This document shows, one piece after another, positions 36,745-45,383 of a DNA stretch of 64,000 nt (positions are counted from its first letter, which is position 1; the number at the start of each line of letters is the position of its first letter). Under the pieces are notes generated by a model. It saw nothing but the letters and a program-made list of their open reading frames with translations, made no database searches and was not told where the DNA came from. Origin of the DNA: Leptothrix sp. (in: b-proteobacteria) (GTDB lineage: Bacteria > Pseudomonadota > Gammaproteobacteria > Burkholderiales > Burkholderiaceae_C). The position numbers and the translations under genes were made by a program. Location: contig PNKV01000007.1 of assembly GCA_013822685.1 (NCBI GenBank), positions 114,141-178,140 of the forward strand. Reading direction: 5' to 3'.

Positions 36745-37506
36745 TCACGGCATCACCGAGCCGCCATTGGGGCCCAGCACCTGGCCGCAATAAAAGCGCG
36801 ACAGGTCAGAGGCCAGGAACAGCGCGGTGTCGGCGATCTCCTCAGGCTGCGCAAAGCGGTGCTGGGGGATGTCCATTTCCTTGGCCAGCCATTCAGGGCT
36901 CATGTGGGCGGAAGACAGCATGGCGGTTTCCACCGGGCCTGGGGCGATCGCGTTGACGCGGATGTGGGGCGCGAACTCGCGGGCCAATGAGCGCGTGAGG
37001 CCGATCACACCGGCCTTGGCTGCGCAGTATGGGGCGAAGCTTTCGCGGCCCAGCAGGCCCAGGTCGGAGGCGATGTTGATGACCACGCCGCTGCCCTGTG
37101 CCACCATGCCCGGCAACACGGCGCGGCAGACCAGGAAGACCGAGGTCAGGTCGGTCGCGATCATGCGGTCCCAATCGGCCAGGCTCGTCTCCAGGAACGC
37201 CTTCTCCTGGATGATGCCCGCGCAGTTGACCAGGATGTCGATGGGGCCGAGCGAGGAAACCACCGATCGGACCATGGAGTCGACCGGGTAAGGCCGCGCC
37301 ACGTCGGCCTCGATCACCATGGCGGAGGCGCCCAAGGCACCGGCCTCGTCACGCACGGCGGTGGCTTCGGCCTCGCGGCCCCAGTGGTTGATGGCCACCG
37401 CCGCGCCAGCTTTGGCGAAGCCCAAGGCGATGGCCCGGCCAATGCCGCTGGCCGCGCCGGTGACCAGGGCCGTGCGGCCTTGCAGAGACAAGGTGATGGG
37501 CTCCAT
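36745..37506 (-). CDS. Short-chain dehydrogenase/reductase
   Basis: A 253-residue classical SDR with the nucleotide-binding TGAASGIG near residues 17-24, NCAG, a catalytic Ser in INIASDLG and the YCAAK catalytic Tyr/Lys. The C terminus (GQVLGPNGGSVMP) is typical of FabG-like members. It is an NAD(P)-dependent oxidoreductase for an alcohol or ketone. Its start is one base from the desaturase stop, suggesting it acts on the product of that oxidase. The specific substrate is unknown. Confidence 0.9.
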   Translation of the reverse strand: MEPITLSLQGRTALVTGAASGIGRAIALGFAKAGAAVAINHWGREAEATAVRDEAGALGASAMVIEADVARPYPVDSMVRSVVSSLGPIDILVNCAGIIQEKAFLETSLADWDRMIATDLTSVFLVCRAVLPGMVAQGSGVVINIASDLGLLGRESFAPYCAAKAGVIGLTRSLAREFAPHIRVNAIAPGPVETAMLSSAHMSPEWLAKEMDIPQHRFAQPEEIADTALFLASDLSRFYCGQVLGPNGGSVMP

Positions 37507-37507
37507 G

Positions 37508-38521
37508 TCAGACCGCCGTCAAGAAGGAAACGCCCACGGCGCCCAGGAAACCATCGGCGCGGCCTGCCTGCTCGGGGCCCAGCACCTGGCCGTAGTCCAC
37601 GGCCAACACGCGCTTGACGCGGTTGATGTGGAAGCTGCGCAGCAGCTGGCGCACCGTCACCACCTGGGCATGCGCATCGCCATACAGCTCGCGGTGCAGC
37701 TGGGGCAGGCGGTGCCAGGGCTGGGTGGGCTTCTCGTGGTGCGCGTTGTGAAAGCCGAAGTTGAGCCACAGCATGTTCAGCACCGGCTTGTCCACGCCCA
37801 CCACATTGCTGTAGGTGTTGGCTTGTTCGTAGACGCGGTCGCGCACCTTGTCGGCCGGGATGGGCTGGTCATCCATGATCGGGTAGGCGTCGTAGGTGTG
37901 CTGGAAGCAATCGGCAAAACGCAGCACCGTGATGAAGAGCAGGTAGGCCATGAAGTACAGCAGCAAGGCCTTCACCGACACCCAAGCCAGCAGCGCAAAG
38001 GCCGCGGTGCGCACCAAGCCGATGCCGATGATGCGGGACCGCAAGGCCTTCTTGCGCTCATCGCGGAAGGGCAGCAGCACCACGAAGCCACGCATCAAGA
38101 ACTCGACCGCTGGGAAGTAGGCCCACTCCAGCGCCAACACGCTGCGCCGGAACCACGCCGGCGATTGCAGCAAGAAGCCACGGGCGTCAAACGTGATCAC
38201 GTCGGCCCGCTCCACGTGGTGGCGCATGTGCTTGCGGCGCATGTCGGCAAAGGCGGCGTAGCAGCTGCCATTGAGCCAGCTCATCAAGGTGCCCCAGCGC
38301 TCATTGGCCTCGGGCGTTTTGAAGATGGCCTGGTGGGCAAACTCGTGGATGTAATAGGCGGACCAGACCAAGCTCAAGGTAACCAGCACCACGCCGAGCC
38401 CATTGATCGCCCAGTGGGGCGACACCAGCATCAACACGCCCAGCGGGTAGCCCAGCAAGGTGAACGCGAGGGCCGCCACATTGGGGGCCACGCCATCGGC
38501 ATAGCGAAAGCTCTTGAACAT
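37508..38521 (-). CDS. Fatty acid desaturase-family membrane di-iron oxidase
   Basis: A 337-residue membrane protein with the three histidine boxes of the family: HEFAH (59-63), HMRHH (98-102) and HNAHH (258-262), plus His208 in FQHTYD. Hydrophobic pairs flank them. Such enzymes use a di-iron centre and O2 to desaturate or hydroxylate lipids, alkanes, xylene or amines. Neighbours are a solute-binding protein, an SDR and amidohydrolases rather than lipid genes, so hydroxylation or N-dealkylation of a small substrate is a reasonable guess. The ATG at 38521 is preferred over an upstream GTG (38533). Confidence 0.85.
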   Translation of the reverse strand: MFKSFRYADGVAPNVAALAFTLLGYPLGVLMLVSPHWAINGLGVVLVTLSLVWSAYYIHEFAHQAIFKTPEANERWGTLMSWLNGSCYAAFADMRRKHMRHHVERADVITFDARGFLLQSPAWFRRSVLALEWAYFPAVEFLMRGFVVLLPFRDERKKALRSRIIGIGLVRTAAFALLAWVSVKALLLYFMAYLLFITVLRFADCFQHTYDAYPIMDDQPIPADKVRDRVYEQANTYSNVVGVDKPVLNMLWLNFGFHNAHHEKPTQPWHRLPQLHRELYGDAHAQVVTVRQLLRSFHINRVKRVLAVDYGQVLGPEQAGRADGFLGAVGVSFLTAV

Positions 38522-38537
38522 GGTGGCCCCCACGCTG

Positions 38538-39533
38538 TTACTTCTTGGTCAGCGCATTGACGAACTGCGCGTCGAAAGTGGACTCAGTGGGCGGGACCGT
38601 GGTGATCTGGCCCTTGGCCTTCAACAGCGTGCCGATGATCTCGCCGCTGGCGAAGTAGGACGTGGTTTCCTTGCCCTTGGCAAAGGCCTTGGGCATTTCG
38701 CTGAGCGCGATGTTGTGCACGCCGCTGAGTTGCTCTTTCACCTCTTTGGCCGACACGCCCATGGCCTTGCCGATGATGGCAGCGGCCTCATCAGGTTTTG
38801 CCTTCATGTAGGCCATGCCGTCCAGGTAGCCCTTGATGACGCCTGAGATTTCGGTGGGCATGGAGGCGATCTTCTTCTCGTCAAACACCAGCACATCGGC
38901 GATCAGGCCGGGCGCGTCTTTCGACGAGAACACCACGTGGAATTTCTTGCCGCCACCCTGGCTGAGGATCTGCGACAGGCTGGGCTCGTAGGTCACGCCG
39001 ATGGGCAACTGGCCAGACGCCATGCCGGCGGGCACGGTCTCGGGCGTCATGCTGACGGCGGTGATGTCCTTGTCGGTCAGCTTGTTGACCTTCAAGGCAT
39101 ACGACAGCAAAAAGTCAGACGGCGACAGCGGGTTGAAGCCGATCTTCTTGCCCTTGAACTCGCTCACCTTGGTGATGGCCTTGGTGGCCACGATGGCGTC
39201 ACCGCCGTTGGAGTAATCGATGGGCATCACGACCTTCTGCATGCGCCCTGCCGCGACCTGGCCAATGACCTGGTCGTAAGTGAGCATGCCGCCATCGACC
39301 GCGCCACTGCTGATGGCCGAGGGGATCAGGGCCGGATCGCTGAAGATCTGCAACGAGACCTTGAGGTTGTATTTCTTGAAGAGGTCCAGCGCCTCGGCCA
39401 CGTAGAAGGGCCCGTAGCCGATCCACACGACGGTGCCGATTTTCAGGGACGTGGCCGCCATGGACGCGCCAGTGACCAGGGACAAGGCCAGCACGGTGGC
39501 GGCTTGGAGAACGCGAAGACGGGGAAATGCCAT
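38538..39533 (-). CDS. ABC transporter substrate-binding protein (NMT1/SsuA-like)
   Basis: A 331-residue periplasmic binding protein. The signal peptide is cleaved after ASMA (residue 26). The mature part follows the NitT/TauT/SsuA fold (IGTVVWIGYGPFYVAEALDL; FSDPALIPSAISSGAVDGG; FKGKKIGFNPLSPSDFLL). These proteins bind nitrate, sulfonates, pyrimidine precursors or, in ykkC-linked operons, probably guanidino compounds. No permease or ATPase gene is in the operon, so it must share a transporter encoded elsewhere. The ATG at 39533 has AGGAG. It is the first gene behind the riboswitch. Confidence 0.9.
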   Translation of the reverse strand: MAFPRLRVLQAATVLALSLVTGASMAATSLKIGTVVWIGYGPFYVAEALDLFKKYNLKVSLQIFSDPALIPSAISSGAVDGGMLTYDQVIGQVAAGRMQKVVMPIDYSNGGDAIVATKAITKVSEFKGKKIGFNPLSPSDFLLSYALKVNKLTDKDITAVSMTPETVPAGMASGQLPIGVTYEPSLSQILSQGGGKKFHVVFSSKDAPGLIADVLVFDEKKIASMPTEISGVIKGYLDGMAYMKAKPDEAAAIIGKAMGVSAKEVKEQLSGVHNIALSEMPKAFAKGKETTSYFASGEIIGTLLKAKGQITTVPPTESTFDAQFVNALTKK

Positions 39534-39586
39534 GGGAAGCTCCTGTTGAGGGGACAAGCGCAGGGGCGAGACGATGTGATCGTCGC

Positions 39587-39693
39587 TCTCCCGGGCTTTT
39601 GTCCCTCCGTGGAGCCCCTTGCGAGGCCGGGGCACTCTTGGACCAGACAAAGATGGCTTGGCGGTCAACCATCGATCGGAACCCTAGTGCCCC
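39587..39693 (-). promoter_or_regulatory. ykkC-class riboswitch, best fit guanidine-I
   Basis: Read on the minus strand, the leader holds the diagnostic ykkC blocks in order: CTAGGGTTCCG, GTCTGGTCC-AGAG, ACGGAGGGA and AAAAGCCCGGGAGA. An 8-bp helix GGGGCACT (39693-39686) with AGTGCCCC (39636-39629) encloses the first two blocks. A second hairpin (GATGG/CCATC) fits the P2 position. These are the conserved features of the guanidine-I aptamer as I know them; one conserved G in GGTCCGAGAG is A here. The ppGpp and PRPP subtypes share the fold and are not fully excluded. It ends 53 bases before the first operon gene. Confidence 0.87.
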
Positions 39694-39785
39694 TCAGTAG
39701 ATGATCCGCGCACCTTTTCAGAGATGCACCAAAATCGCTCCACCTGCCCAGGAGTCAATGCAATAGGTATGCCAGGCTTGCGCCG

Positions 39786-41432
39786 TCAGGCGGCGGTGAG
39801 CCAGCGGTACAGGCTGCACAGCCGGGTTGGCAAGGTCATGGCGTTGTCCACGATGTGGTGGTGGCGCCAGCCAAAGATGCGGCGGGCGTAGGTGTCGGCT
39901 TGCCGGTCGACGACCAAGCCGTGCACTTGCACCCCCGCAGCCCGCGCTTGGTGGATGGCGTGGCGGGCGTCTTCCACCAAGTGGTTTGGCGTGTGGACAT
40001 CGATGTCGGAAGGCGCGCCATCGGTGAGCACCAGGATGGCTTTCAGGTCGTTGGCTTCTTCCAGCAGGCTGGCGGTGGCGTGTCGCAACGCCGCGCCCAG
40101 CCGCGTTGAATGGCGCGCCGGGGCCGACGACAGCACGGCGTGCGCGGCGGCATCCAGGGGCGCACCAAAATCGACCAGGCGGTAGTAGCTGACCTCGGCG
40201 CGAGTGTTGGACGAGAAGCCATGCACCGCGATGCGGTCGCCGCTGGCATGCACCGCGTTGGCCAGCATCAGTGCGGCCTCCTTCTCCAGGCCGAGGAAGG
40301 TTTGCGTGCCCTCGGGCAAGCGGTCATTGGTGGATGCAGACAAGTCCAGCAAGACGAGGATGCTGGCCGATGGCTCAGCAGCGGCACGGCGGCTGAAGCA
40401 CCGTGATTCACCGAAGCGGTGCGAGCGCTGCGCCACCATGAACTCCACCACCGCGTTGAGGTCCAGCTCATCGCCTTCAGGCTGACGCCGGACGCGGCGC
40501 CCGCCGTGCAAGTGCGGCGGCCGCTTCAAGGCCATGGGCGCTGCAGACACGGCCAATGCGGGCTTGGGCACATGCCGCCAAGAGGGCAGCTTGTCGACCA
40601 CCGTGCACCAATCCTGGCGCAGCAAGGACAAGCGGTGGTCCCACTCTGGGTAGAGGTGCTGGCACAGGGCCACTTCCTCGGTCGCCACTTCCGGCACCTT
40701 GCCCTCACCGCTGCTTGGCATCGACTGGGCTTGCGGTGGGTGTTGCTGCGGCACCTGCAGCTCCAGCTCAGGCGGTGGATCCGCCGACGAGATTTCGTGC
40801 TGCCATAAGAAGGTGTTGTCATCCCGGTAAGGGGCCGAGACCTGGTACTGGCCAGGCCGGAAGGCGACACGCGTTTGGCCCAGGTCATGCACCAGGTTCA
40901 AAGCGATCTGGCGGAAGCCTTCGCTGTTTTCAAGATCGGCGGCCTGTTTTTCGAACAATGTGCGGGCTTTGTGGACCCAAGGTTGATCGTCGCGGTAGGC
41001 CGGGTCCATCAGGGCCAGATCCAGGCGCGACATCAAGGCGGCAAAGCCGATGCCTTCGGGCTGAACGGCCAGGCGCAGCGGTTTGAGAAACCAGTCGCGC
41101 ATGCCAGGATGGTCACGCAGCAACAAGCGCTCAACACGCGCATCTTCCAAGGCCGAGATCAAGGCCACCGTCATGGGCTTGAGGCCCTTGGAGGGCAGTG
41201 AGGGCACTGAGAATTTCAGGTGGGCCACGGCATGCGCGGTGGCGGCGCGCAGCAGGCTGTGCTGGTCAAGGCCGTCTGGCACAGGCAGGTCATCCGGCAG
41301 CAACAGGTGGCTGGGCGTCAACACCGGGCGCGACAGCAAGCCGTCTGCCGCGGATGAGCCGCCTGACTGCAGGGCCAGGTCACACCCCAACAAGCCCTGC
41401 GCCAACCAACGCAGCGATGGCCAGTCGCTCAT
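39786..41432 (-). CDS. NorD-like VWA domain protein
   Basis: A 548-residue protein with a C-terminal von Willebrand A domain. The MIDAS motif is LVLLDLSASTNDRLPEGTQ (D-x-S-x-S), with a Thr and Asp later in LVLTDGAPSD. The N-terminal part (about 350 residues) matches NorD/CbbO-type proteins. Such proteins pair with a MoxR AAA+ ATPase to activate or insert metal into a client enzyme. Its ATG overlaps the norQ-like stop by 4 bases. There are no nitric oxide reductase or rubisco genes here, so the symbol norD would mislead; the nearest client candidates are the amidase upstream or the di-iron oxidase downstream. Confidence 0.88.
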   Translation of the reverse strand: MSDWPSLRWLAQGLLGCDLALQSGGSSAADGLLSRPVLTPSHLLLPDDLPVPDGLDQHSLLRAATAHAVAHLKFSVPSLPSKGLKPMTVALISALEDARVERLLLRDHPGMRDWFLKPLRLAVQPEGIGFAALMSRLDLALMDPAYRDDQPWVHKARTLFEKQAADLENSEGFRQIALNLVHDLGQTRVAFRPGQYQVSAPYRDDNTFLWQHEISSADPPPELELQVPQQHPPQAQSMPSSGEGKVPEVATEEVALCQHLYPEWDHRLSLLRQDWCTVVDKLPSWRHVPKPALAVSAAPMALKRPPHLHGGRRVRRQPEGDELDLNAVVEFMVAQRSHRFGESRCFSRRAAAEPSASILVLLDLSASTNDRLPEGTQTFLGLEKEAALMLANAVHASGDRIAVHGFSSNTRAEVSYYRLVDFGAPLDAAAHAVLSSAPARHSTRLGAALRHATASLLEEANDLKAILVLTDGAPSDIDVHTPNHLVEDARHAIHQARAAGVQVHGLVVDRQADTYARRIFGWRHHHIVDNAMTLPTRLCSLYRWLTAA

Positions 41433-42244
41433 GCCACGGGCGCCTCGCCAAACTGCGCGGCCACCAGATCGCGCAAGGTCCGCGCCATGTCCGGGTCATC
41501 CGTCAAGGCGTGGGTCAAGGCCATGTCGCAGCTTTCACGCGCGTCCAGGCCCGAGCCGATCAACAAGCCCGCGTAGATCAGCATGCGGGTGGACATGCCT
41601 TCGTCCAAGCCCCGGCCTTTCAAGGCGCGGGATTGGTGGGCAATGCGCACCAGCCGTGTCGCCACCTCCAGCGCCACGCCGGTTTCATGCGCCACGATGC
41701 CGGCCTCCACGGCCATCGGCGGGTAGTCGAAATCCAGCGCCGCAAAGCGCTGCCGGGTCGAAGTCTTCATGTCCTTGGCGCGACTTTGGTAGCCCGGGTT
41801 GTAGGACACGATGAGCTGGAAATCAGGGTGGGCCTGGACCACCTCGCCCTTCTTGTCCAAGGGCAGCATGCGCCGCGCGTCGGTCAAGGGGTGGATCACC
41901 ACGGTGGTGTCCTGCCGCGCTTCGACCACCTCGTCGAGGTAGCAGATGCCGCCATGGCGCACGGCGAGCGTCAGCGGGCCGTCGTGCCAGCGGGTGCCAT
42001 CGGCGTCCAGCAGGTAGCGGCCCACCAAATCGGACGCGGTCATGTCTTCGTTGCACGCTAGGGTGACCAGCGGCCGGTCCAGCTTCCAGGCCATGTGCTC
42101 GACGAAGCGCGTCTTGCCGCACCCGGTGGGGCCCTTGAGCAGCAAGGGCATGCGGTGGCGGTGCGCATGCTCAAACAAGGCGACCTCGTTGCCCGTCGCC
42201 TGGTAGAAGGGCTGCTCGCGGATGCGGTAGCTCTCCAGCGCCAT
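41429..42244 (-). CDS. MoxR-type AAA+ ATPase (NorQ/CbbQ-like)
   Basis: A 271-residue AAA+ protein with Walker A GPTGCGKT (38-45), Walker B ICYLDEV, and the pore and sensor region IVSYNPGYQSRAKDMK followed by TRQRFAALDF. This is the NorQ/CbbQ branch, which remodels partner enzymes together with a VWA protein. It starts at a TGATG junction with the amidase gene and overlaps the VWA gene by 4 bases, so the three are made together. A direct effect on the amidase is inference. Confidence 0.92.
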   Translation of the reverse strand: MALESYRIREQPFYQATGNEVALFEHAHRHRMPLLLKGPTGCGKTRFVEHMAWKLDRPLVTLACNEDMTASDLVGRYLLDADGTRWHDGPLTLAVRHGGICYLDEVVEARQDTTVVIHPLTDARRMLPLDKKGEVVQAHPDFQLIVSYNPGYQSRAKDMKTSTRQRFAALDFDYPPMAVEAGIVAHETGVALEVATRLVRIAHQSRALKGRGLDEGMSTRMLIYAGLLIGSGLDARESCDMALTHALTDDPDMARTLRDLVAAQFGEAPVA

Positions 42245-43281
42245 CAGCGGTGCTGGGCCGGTTCGTTGGGAATGCCCTCGATCGGGCACTCGGGCGTGCC
42301 GGCGGTCGAGCGGGTGATGGCCTCGACCATCTCGCGCGTGCCTTCAGGGTCATTCACCCATTTGCCGTAGAACTCGAAAGGACATGCCGCCACGCCCTTG
42401 GCGTCTTCGCCCGAGTTGATCTTGCCGGTGTAGCCGCGGTGCACCAACTTGTAGAGGTGGTTGTTGGACTGCTGGTTCTTGCGCGCATCGCGGATCGAGC
42501 TCATCGACATCTCGGCGTACTGGATGCCCATCTCTTCGGTGCCGCACTCGCCCAGGCTGCGGCCGTCGTAGCCCACCAGCGCCGAGTGCCCGAAGTAGCT
42601 GTACACGCCGTCAAAGCCGGTCGCGTTGGCCACCGCCACGTACACGTTGTTCATCCAGGCCATGCACTTGGCCACCATGATCTGCTGCTCCTTGGCAGGG
42701 TACATGTAGCCCTGGCAGCGCACGATCAGCTCGGCGCCGCGCATGGCGCAGTCGCGCCAGATCTCGGGGTAGTTGCCGTCGTCGCAGATGATCAGGCTGA
42801 TCTTCATGCCCTTGGGGCCGTCGGACACATACGTGCAGTTGCCCGGGTACCAGCCCTCGATGGGCGTCCACGGCATGATCTTGCGGTACTTCTGGACGAT
42901 CTCGCCCTGGTTGTTCATCAGGATGAGCGTGTTGTAGGGCGCCTTGTTGGGGTGCTCTTCGTGGCGCTCGCCGGTGAGCGAGAACACGCCCCACACATTG
43001 GCCTTGCGGCAGGCGGCGGCGAAGATCTCGGTCTCGTCGCCGGGCACGGTCGAGGCGGTGTCGTACATCTCCTTGGCGTCGTACATGATGCCGTGGGTGG
43101 AGTATTCCGGAAACACCACCAGGTCCATGCCGGGCAGGCCCTGCTTCATGCCCACCAGCATCTCGCCGATCTTGCGGGCGTTGGCCAGCACCTCGGCCTT
43201 GGTGTGCAGGCGCGGCATCTTGTAGTTGACGACGGCCACGCCGACGGTGTCGTTGCTGCTGCCAATGTCTCCGTGTCTCAT
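42244..43281 (-). CDS. amiE: Aliphatic amidase
   Basis: A 345-residue nitrilase-superfamily enzyme, nearly identical at the N terminus to Pseudomonas AmiE ([17 protein letters not shown]). The catalytic residues are at the same numbers: Glu59, Lys134, Glu142 and Cys166. It hydrolyses short aliphatic amides such as acetamide or propionamide to acid and ammonia. The ATG at 43281 follows AGGAG; a 15-bp palindrome lies 29 bases upstream. It is first in a coupled amiE-MoxR-VWA unit, unlike the Pseudomonas amiEBCRS operon, and no AmiR/AmiC regulator is present. Confidence 0.95.
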   Translation of the reverse strand: MRHGDIGSSNDTVGVAVVNYKMPRLHTKAEVLANARKIGEMLVGMKQGLPGMDLVVFPEYSTHGIMYDAKEMYDTASTVPGDETEIFAAACRKANVWGVFSLTGERHEEHPNKAPYNTLILMNNQGEIVQKYRKIMPWTPIEGWYPGNCTYVSDGPKGMKISLIICDDGNYPEIWRDCAMRGAELIVRCQGYMYPAKEQQIMVAKCMAWMNNVYVAVANATGFDGVYSYFGHSALVGYDGRSLGECGTEEMGIQYAEMSMSSIRDARKNQQSNNHLYKLVHRGYTGKINSGEDAKGVAACPFEFYGKWVNDPEGTREMVEAITRSTAGTPECPIEGIPNEPAQHR

Positions 43282-43309
43282 GGGGGAACTCCTGTTGGGT
43301 AGAGAGGGG

Positions 43310-43324
43310 GCATTGGGCCAATGC
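43310..43324. promoter_or_regulatory. Palindrome upstream of amiE
   Basis: A perfect inverted repeat, GCATTGG-G-CCAATGC, ends 29 bases before the amiE start codon, in the short leader between it and a terminator hairpin. Position suits an operator; the binding protein is unknown. Confidence 0.5.
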
Positions 43325-43345
43325 AAGAATCGGACACAGGCATAA

Positions 43346-43383
43346 AAAAGGCCCAAGCCGGTCTGCTCCGGCTTGGGCCTTTT
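43346..43383. terminator. Strong terminator between amiE and the acyl-CoA synthetase gene
   Basis: A perfect 16-bp stem (AAAAGGCCCAAGCCGG with its complement, 6-base loop) with A-run and T-run on either side. It works for the leftward acyl-CoA synthetase transcript and separates it from the amidase operon. Confidence 0.92.
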
Positions 43384-43408
43384 GGAAAATTCGCGCTGTC
43401 GCGGTAGC

Positions 43409-45202
43409 TCAGGCCTGCATTGCCGGCTGGTCCCCGTACATCTCATCCACCAGGTGCTGGTGGCGTGCGATCACGGCCTTGCGTTTGACCTTCAAGGTGG
43501 GCGTCAGGTCACCCGCCTCGATCGACAGCGCGCAAGGCAGCACGCTGAACTTGCGGATGTGCGCCACCCGCGCCTGCCGGGCATTGACCTCGTCGATGCC
43601 GCGCTGCAGCTCTTCCAGCACCAAGGGGTGCCGGTGCAGATCCGGCCCGCTGATCAGGCTGGCGGCGGCCAAGGCGGCCAGGGCCTCCTGGTTCACCGTC
43701 AGCAAGGCGCTCAGGTAATGGCGCCCATCGCCACACACCACGGCGTGCTCGACCAACGGCACGGTCATCAGGTCGGCCTCGATGTTGGCGGGCGAGATGT
43801 TCTTGCCGCCCGAAGTGATCAGCAAGTCCTTCTTGCGCCCGGTGATGTACAGGTAGCCGTCGGCATCGATGTGGCCCAGGTCGCCGCTGAACAGCCAGCC
43901 ATCCTGCAGGGTCTCGGCCGTGGCCTGGGGGCTGCCGGCATAGCCCTGGAAGATGTGCGGGCCGCGCACCATGATCTCGCCATCGTCGGCAATGCGCATG
44001 TCCACGCCCTTCAAGGGCCGCCCCACCGAGCCAATGCGCGTGGCGCCTTCGGTGCTCAAGCTGGTAGCACCGCAGGTTTCGGATTGCCCATAGACCTCGC
44101 GGATGACCAGGTCCAGCCCGGTCATGAACCGGAGCTTCTCGGCCGCGATGGGCGCCGCCCCGGATGACAGCATGTGCGCCTGGTCCAGGCCAATGGCCGC
44201 CTTCACTTTCTGGTGGATCAGTTGGCCGGCCCACTTCTTCTGCCAGTTCAGCCACGCACCAGGCTGGCGCCCATCCAGGATGGCGCCGTGCCATTGCTGG
44301 CCCACGCGCAAAGCCCAGGCGGCCAGGTGCTTCTTCACGCCAGTGGCCGCCGCCAGCTTGGCCTGGATGCCCGCGTGCATCTTCTCCCACACGCGCGGCA
44401 CGCCAAAGAAGATGGTGGGGCGGACCTCTTTGAGGTGCTCCCCCAGCTCGTCCAGACTGCGCGCGAAGTAGATGGGGAAGCCCACCATGGCTGGCGTGTG
44501 GATGCTGACCATCTGCTCGGCCACATGGGCCAGCGGCAGGTAAGAGATGACCCGCTCTTGCGCCGTGGCCGTGAGCGACTGGCCCAAGGCGGCAGCGCTC
44601 CAGGCCAGGTTGGCATGCGACAGCATCACCGCCTTGGAAGGCCCCGTGGTGCCCGAGGTGTAGATGCAGGTGCCCGGATCGCCGGGTTGCAACTCGTGCA
44701 AGCGCCGCTCCACCAGGGTCTGCAGGCGCGCCTCGCCCAGCGCCATGAAGGCCTCCCATGACAAGGCATCGCCCAGGCTGGCCGCGCCCTTCATCCGGAC
44801 GATCTGCCGCAAGTGGGGCAACTGGCCCCGCAAAGCCGCCACCTGCTGGTGCCGCTCGTCGCTGTCCACCAGCAGCACCGGGCTGCGCGAGTGGTTGAGC
44901 ACGTATTCGATCTCGTTGGGCGGGCTGGTCCAGTAGATGCCGGCCGGCACGGCGCCAATCATCATGGCCGCCATGTCCATGATCACCCACTCGGGCCGGT
45001 TGAAGCCCAGCACGCACACCACGTCACCGCGGTTGACGCCCAAGGCCAGCAAAGCGCGCGCGGCCGAGTCGACCTGGTCGGCGTAGTCGTTCCACGTGGT
45101 CGGCTTCCAACCCCCGGCCTCGCGCACGAAATAGCCGGGTTGATCGGCGTGCCGCAAGGCCGTCTGCACGAAGCGGGCAGGCGTGGAAACGAAGTTTTGC
45201 AT
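43409..45202 (-). CDS. Long-chain acyl-CoA synthetase (AMP-dependent ligase)
   Basis: A 597-residue adenylate-forming enzyme that activates a fatty acid to acyl-CoA. The P-loop-like [16 protein letters not shown], the YGQSETCG motif, [17 protein letters not shown] and [18 protein letters not shown] (hinge) are all present. It belongs to the FAA1/FadD15-like group. The ATG at 45202 is 20 bases downstream of a perfect 14-bp palindrome, so expression is probably repressor-controlled. It is transcribed alone, ending at the strong hairpin at 43346-43383. Confidence 0.92.
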   Translation of the reverse strand: MQNFVSTPARFVQTALRHADQPGYFVREAGGWKPTTWNDYADQVDSAARALLALGVNRGDVVCVLGFNRPEWVIMDMAAMMIGAVPAGIYWTSPPNEIEYVLNHSRSPVLLVDSDERHQQVAALRGQLPHLRQIVRMKGAASLGDALSWEAFMALGEARLQTLVERRLHELQPGDPGTCIYTSGTTGPSKAVMLSHANLAWSAAALGQSLTATAQERVISYLPLAHVAEQMVSIHTPAMVGFPIYFARSLDELGEHLKEVRPTIFFGVPRVWEKMHAGIQAKLAAATGVKKHLAAWALRVGQQWHGAILDGRQPGAWLNWQKKWAGQLIHQKVKAAIGLDQAHMLSSGAAPIAAEKLRFMTGLDLVIREVYGQSETCGATSLSTEGATRIGSVGRPLKGVDMRIADDGEIMVRGPHIFQGYAGSPQATAETLQDGWLFSGDLGHIDADGYLYITGRKKDLLITSGGKNISPANIEADLMTVPLVEHAVVCGDGRHYLSALLTVNQEALAALAAASLISGPDLHRHPLVLEELQRGIDEVNARQARVAHIRKFSVLPCALSIEAGDLTPTLKVKRKAVIARHQHLVDEMYGDQPAMQA

Positions 45203-45222
45203 GGGCCCATGCTAGGCCTGGA

Positions 45223-45236
45223 TGACGTTAACGTCA
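45223..45236. promoter_or_regulatory. 14-bp palindromic operator of the acyl-CoA synthetase gene
   Basis: Perfect palindrome TGACGTTAACGTCA, 20 bases before the start codon. The shape resembles sites of MerR-type LiuR regulators of branched-chain amino acid and fatty acid use, which fits the target, but this is recollection of a motif and not a search. Confidence 0.65.
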
Positions 45237-45383
45237 ATCAACTCCCTATTGGGTAAAACGCTTATAGGTCTCGTCAGCGCCGATCGCTACAGTGCGCGAG
45301 CTGCAAGAGTGTTCCCATGTCCATTGCGATGTCCGCACACGGGCTTGCCCTTTGGTGGTGTGAGCAACTCAGAGGCATTCTCA

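Noticed and set aside
39786..42244. A nitric oxide reductase (nor) locus
   Set aside because: NorQ- and NorD-like proteins are present but norB, norC and any denitrification gene are absent; the pair is coupled to amiE instead.
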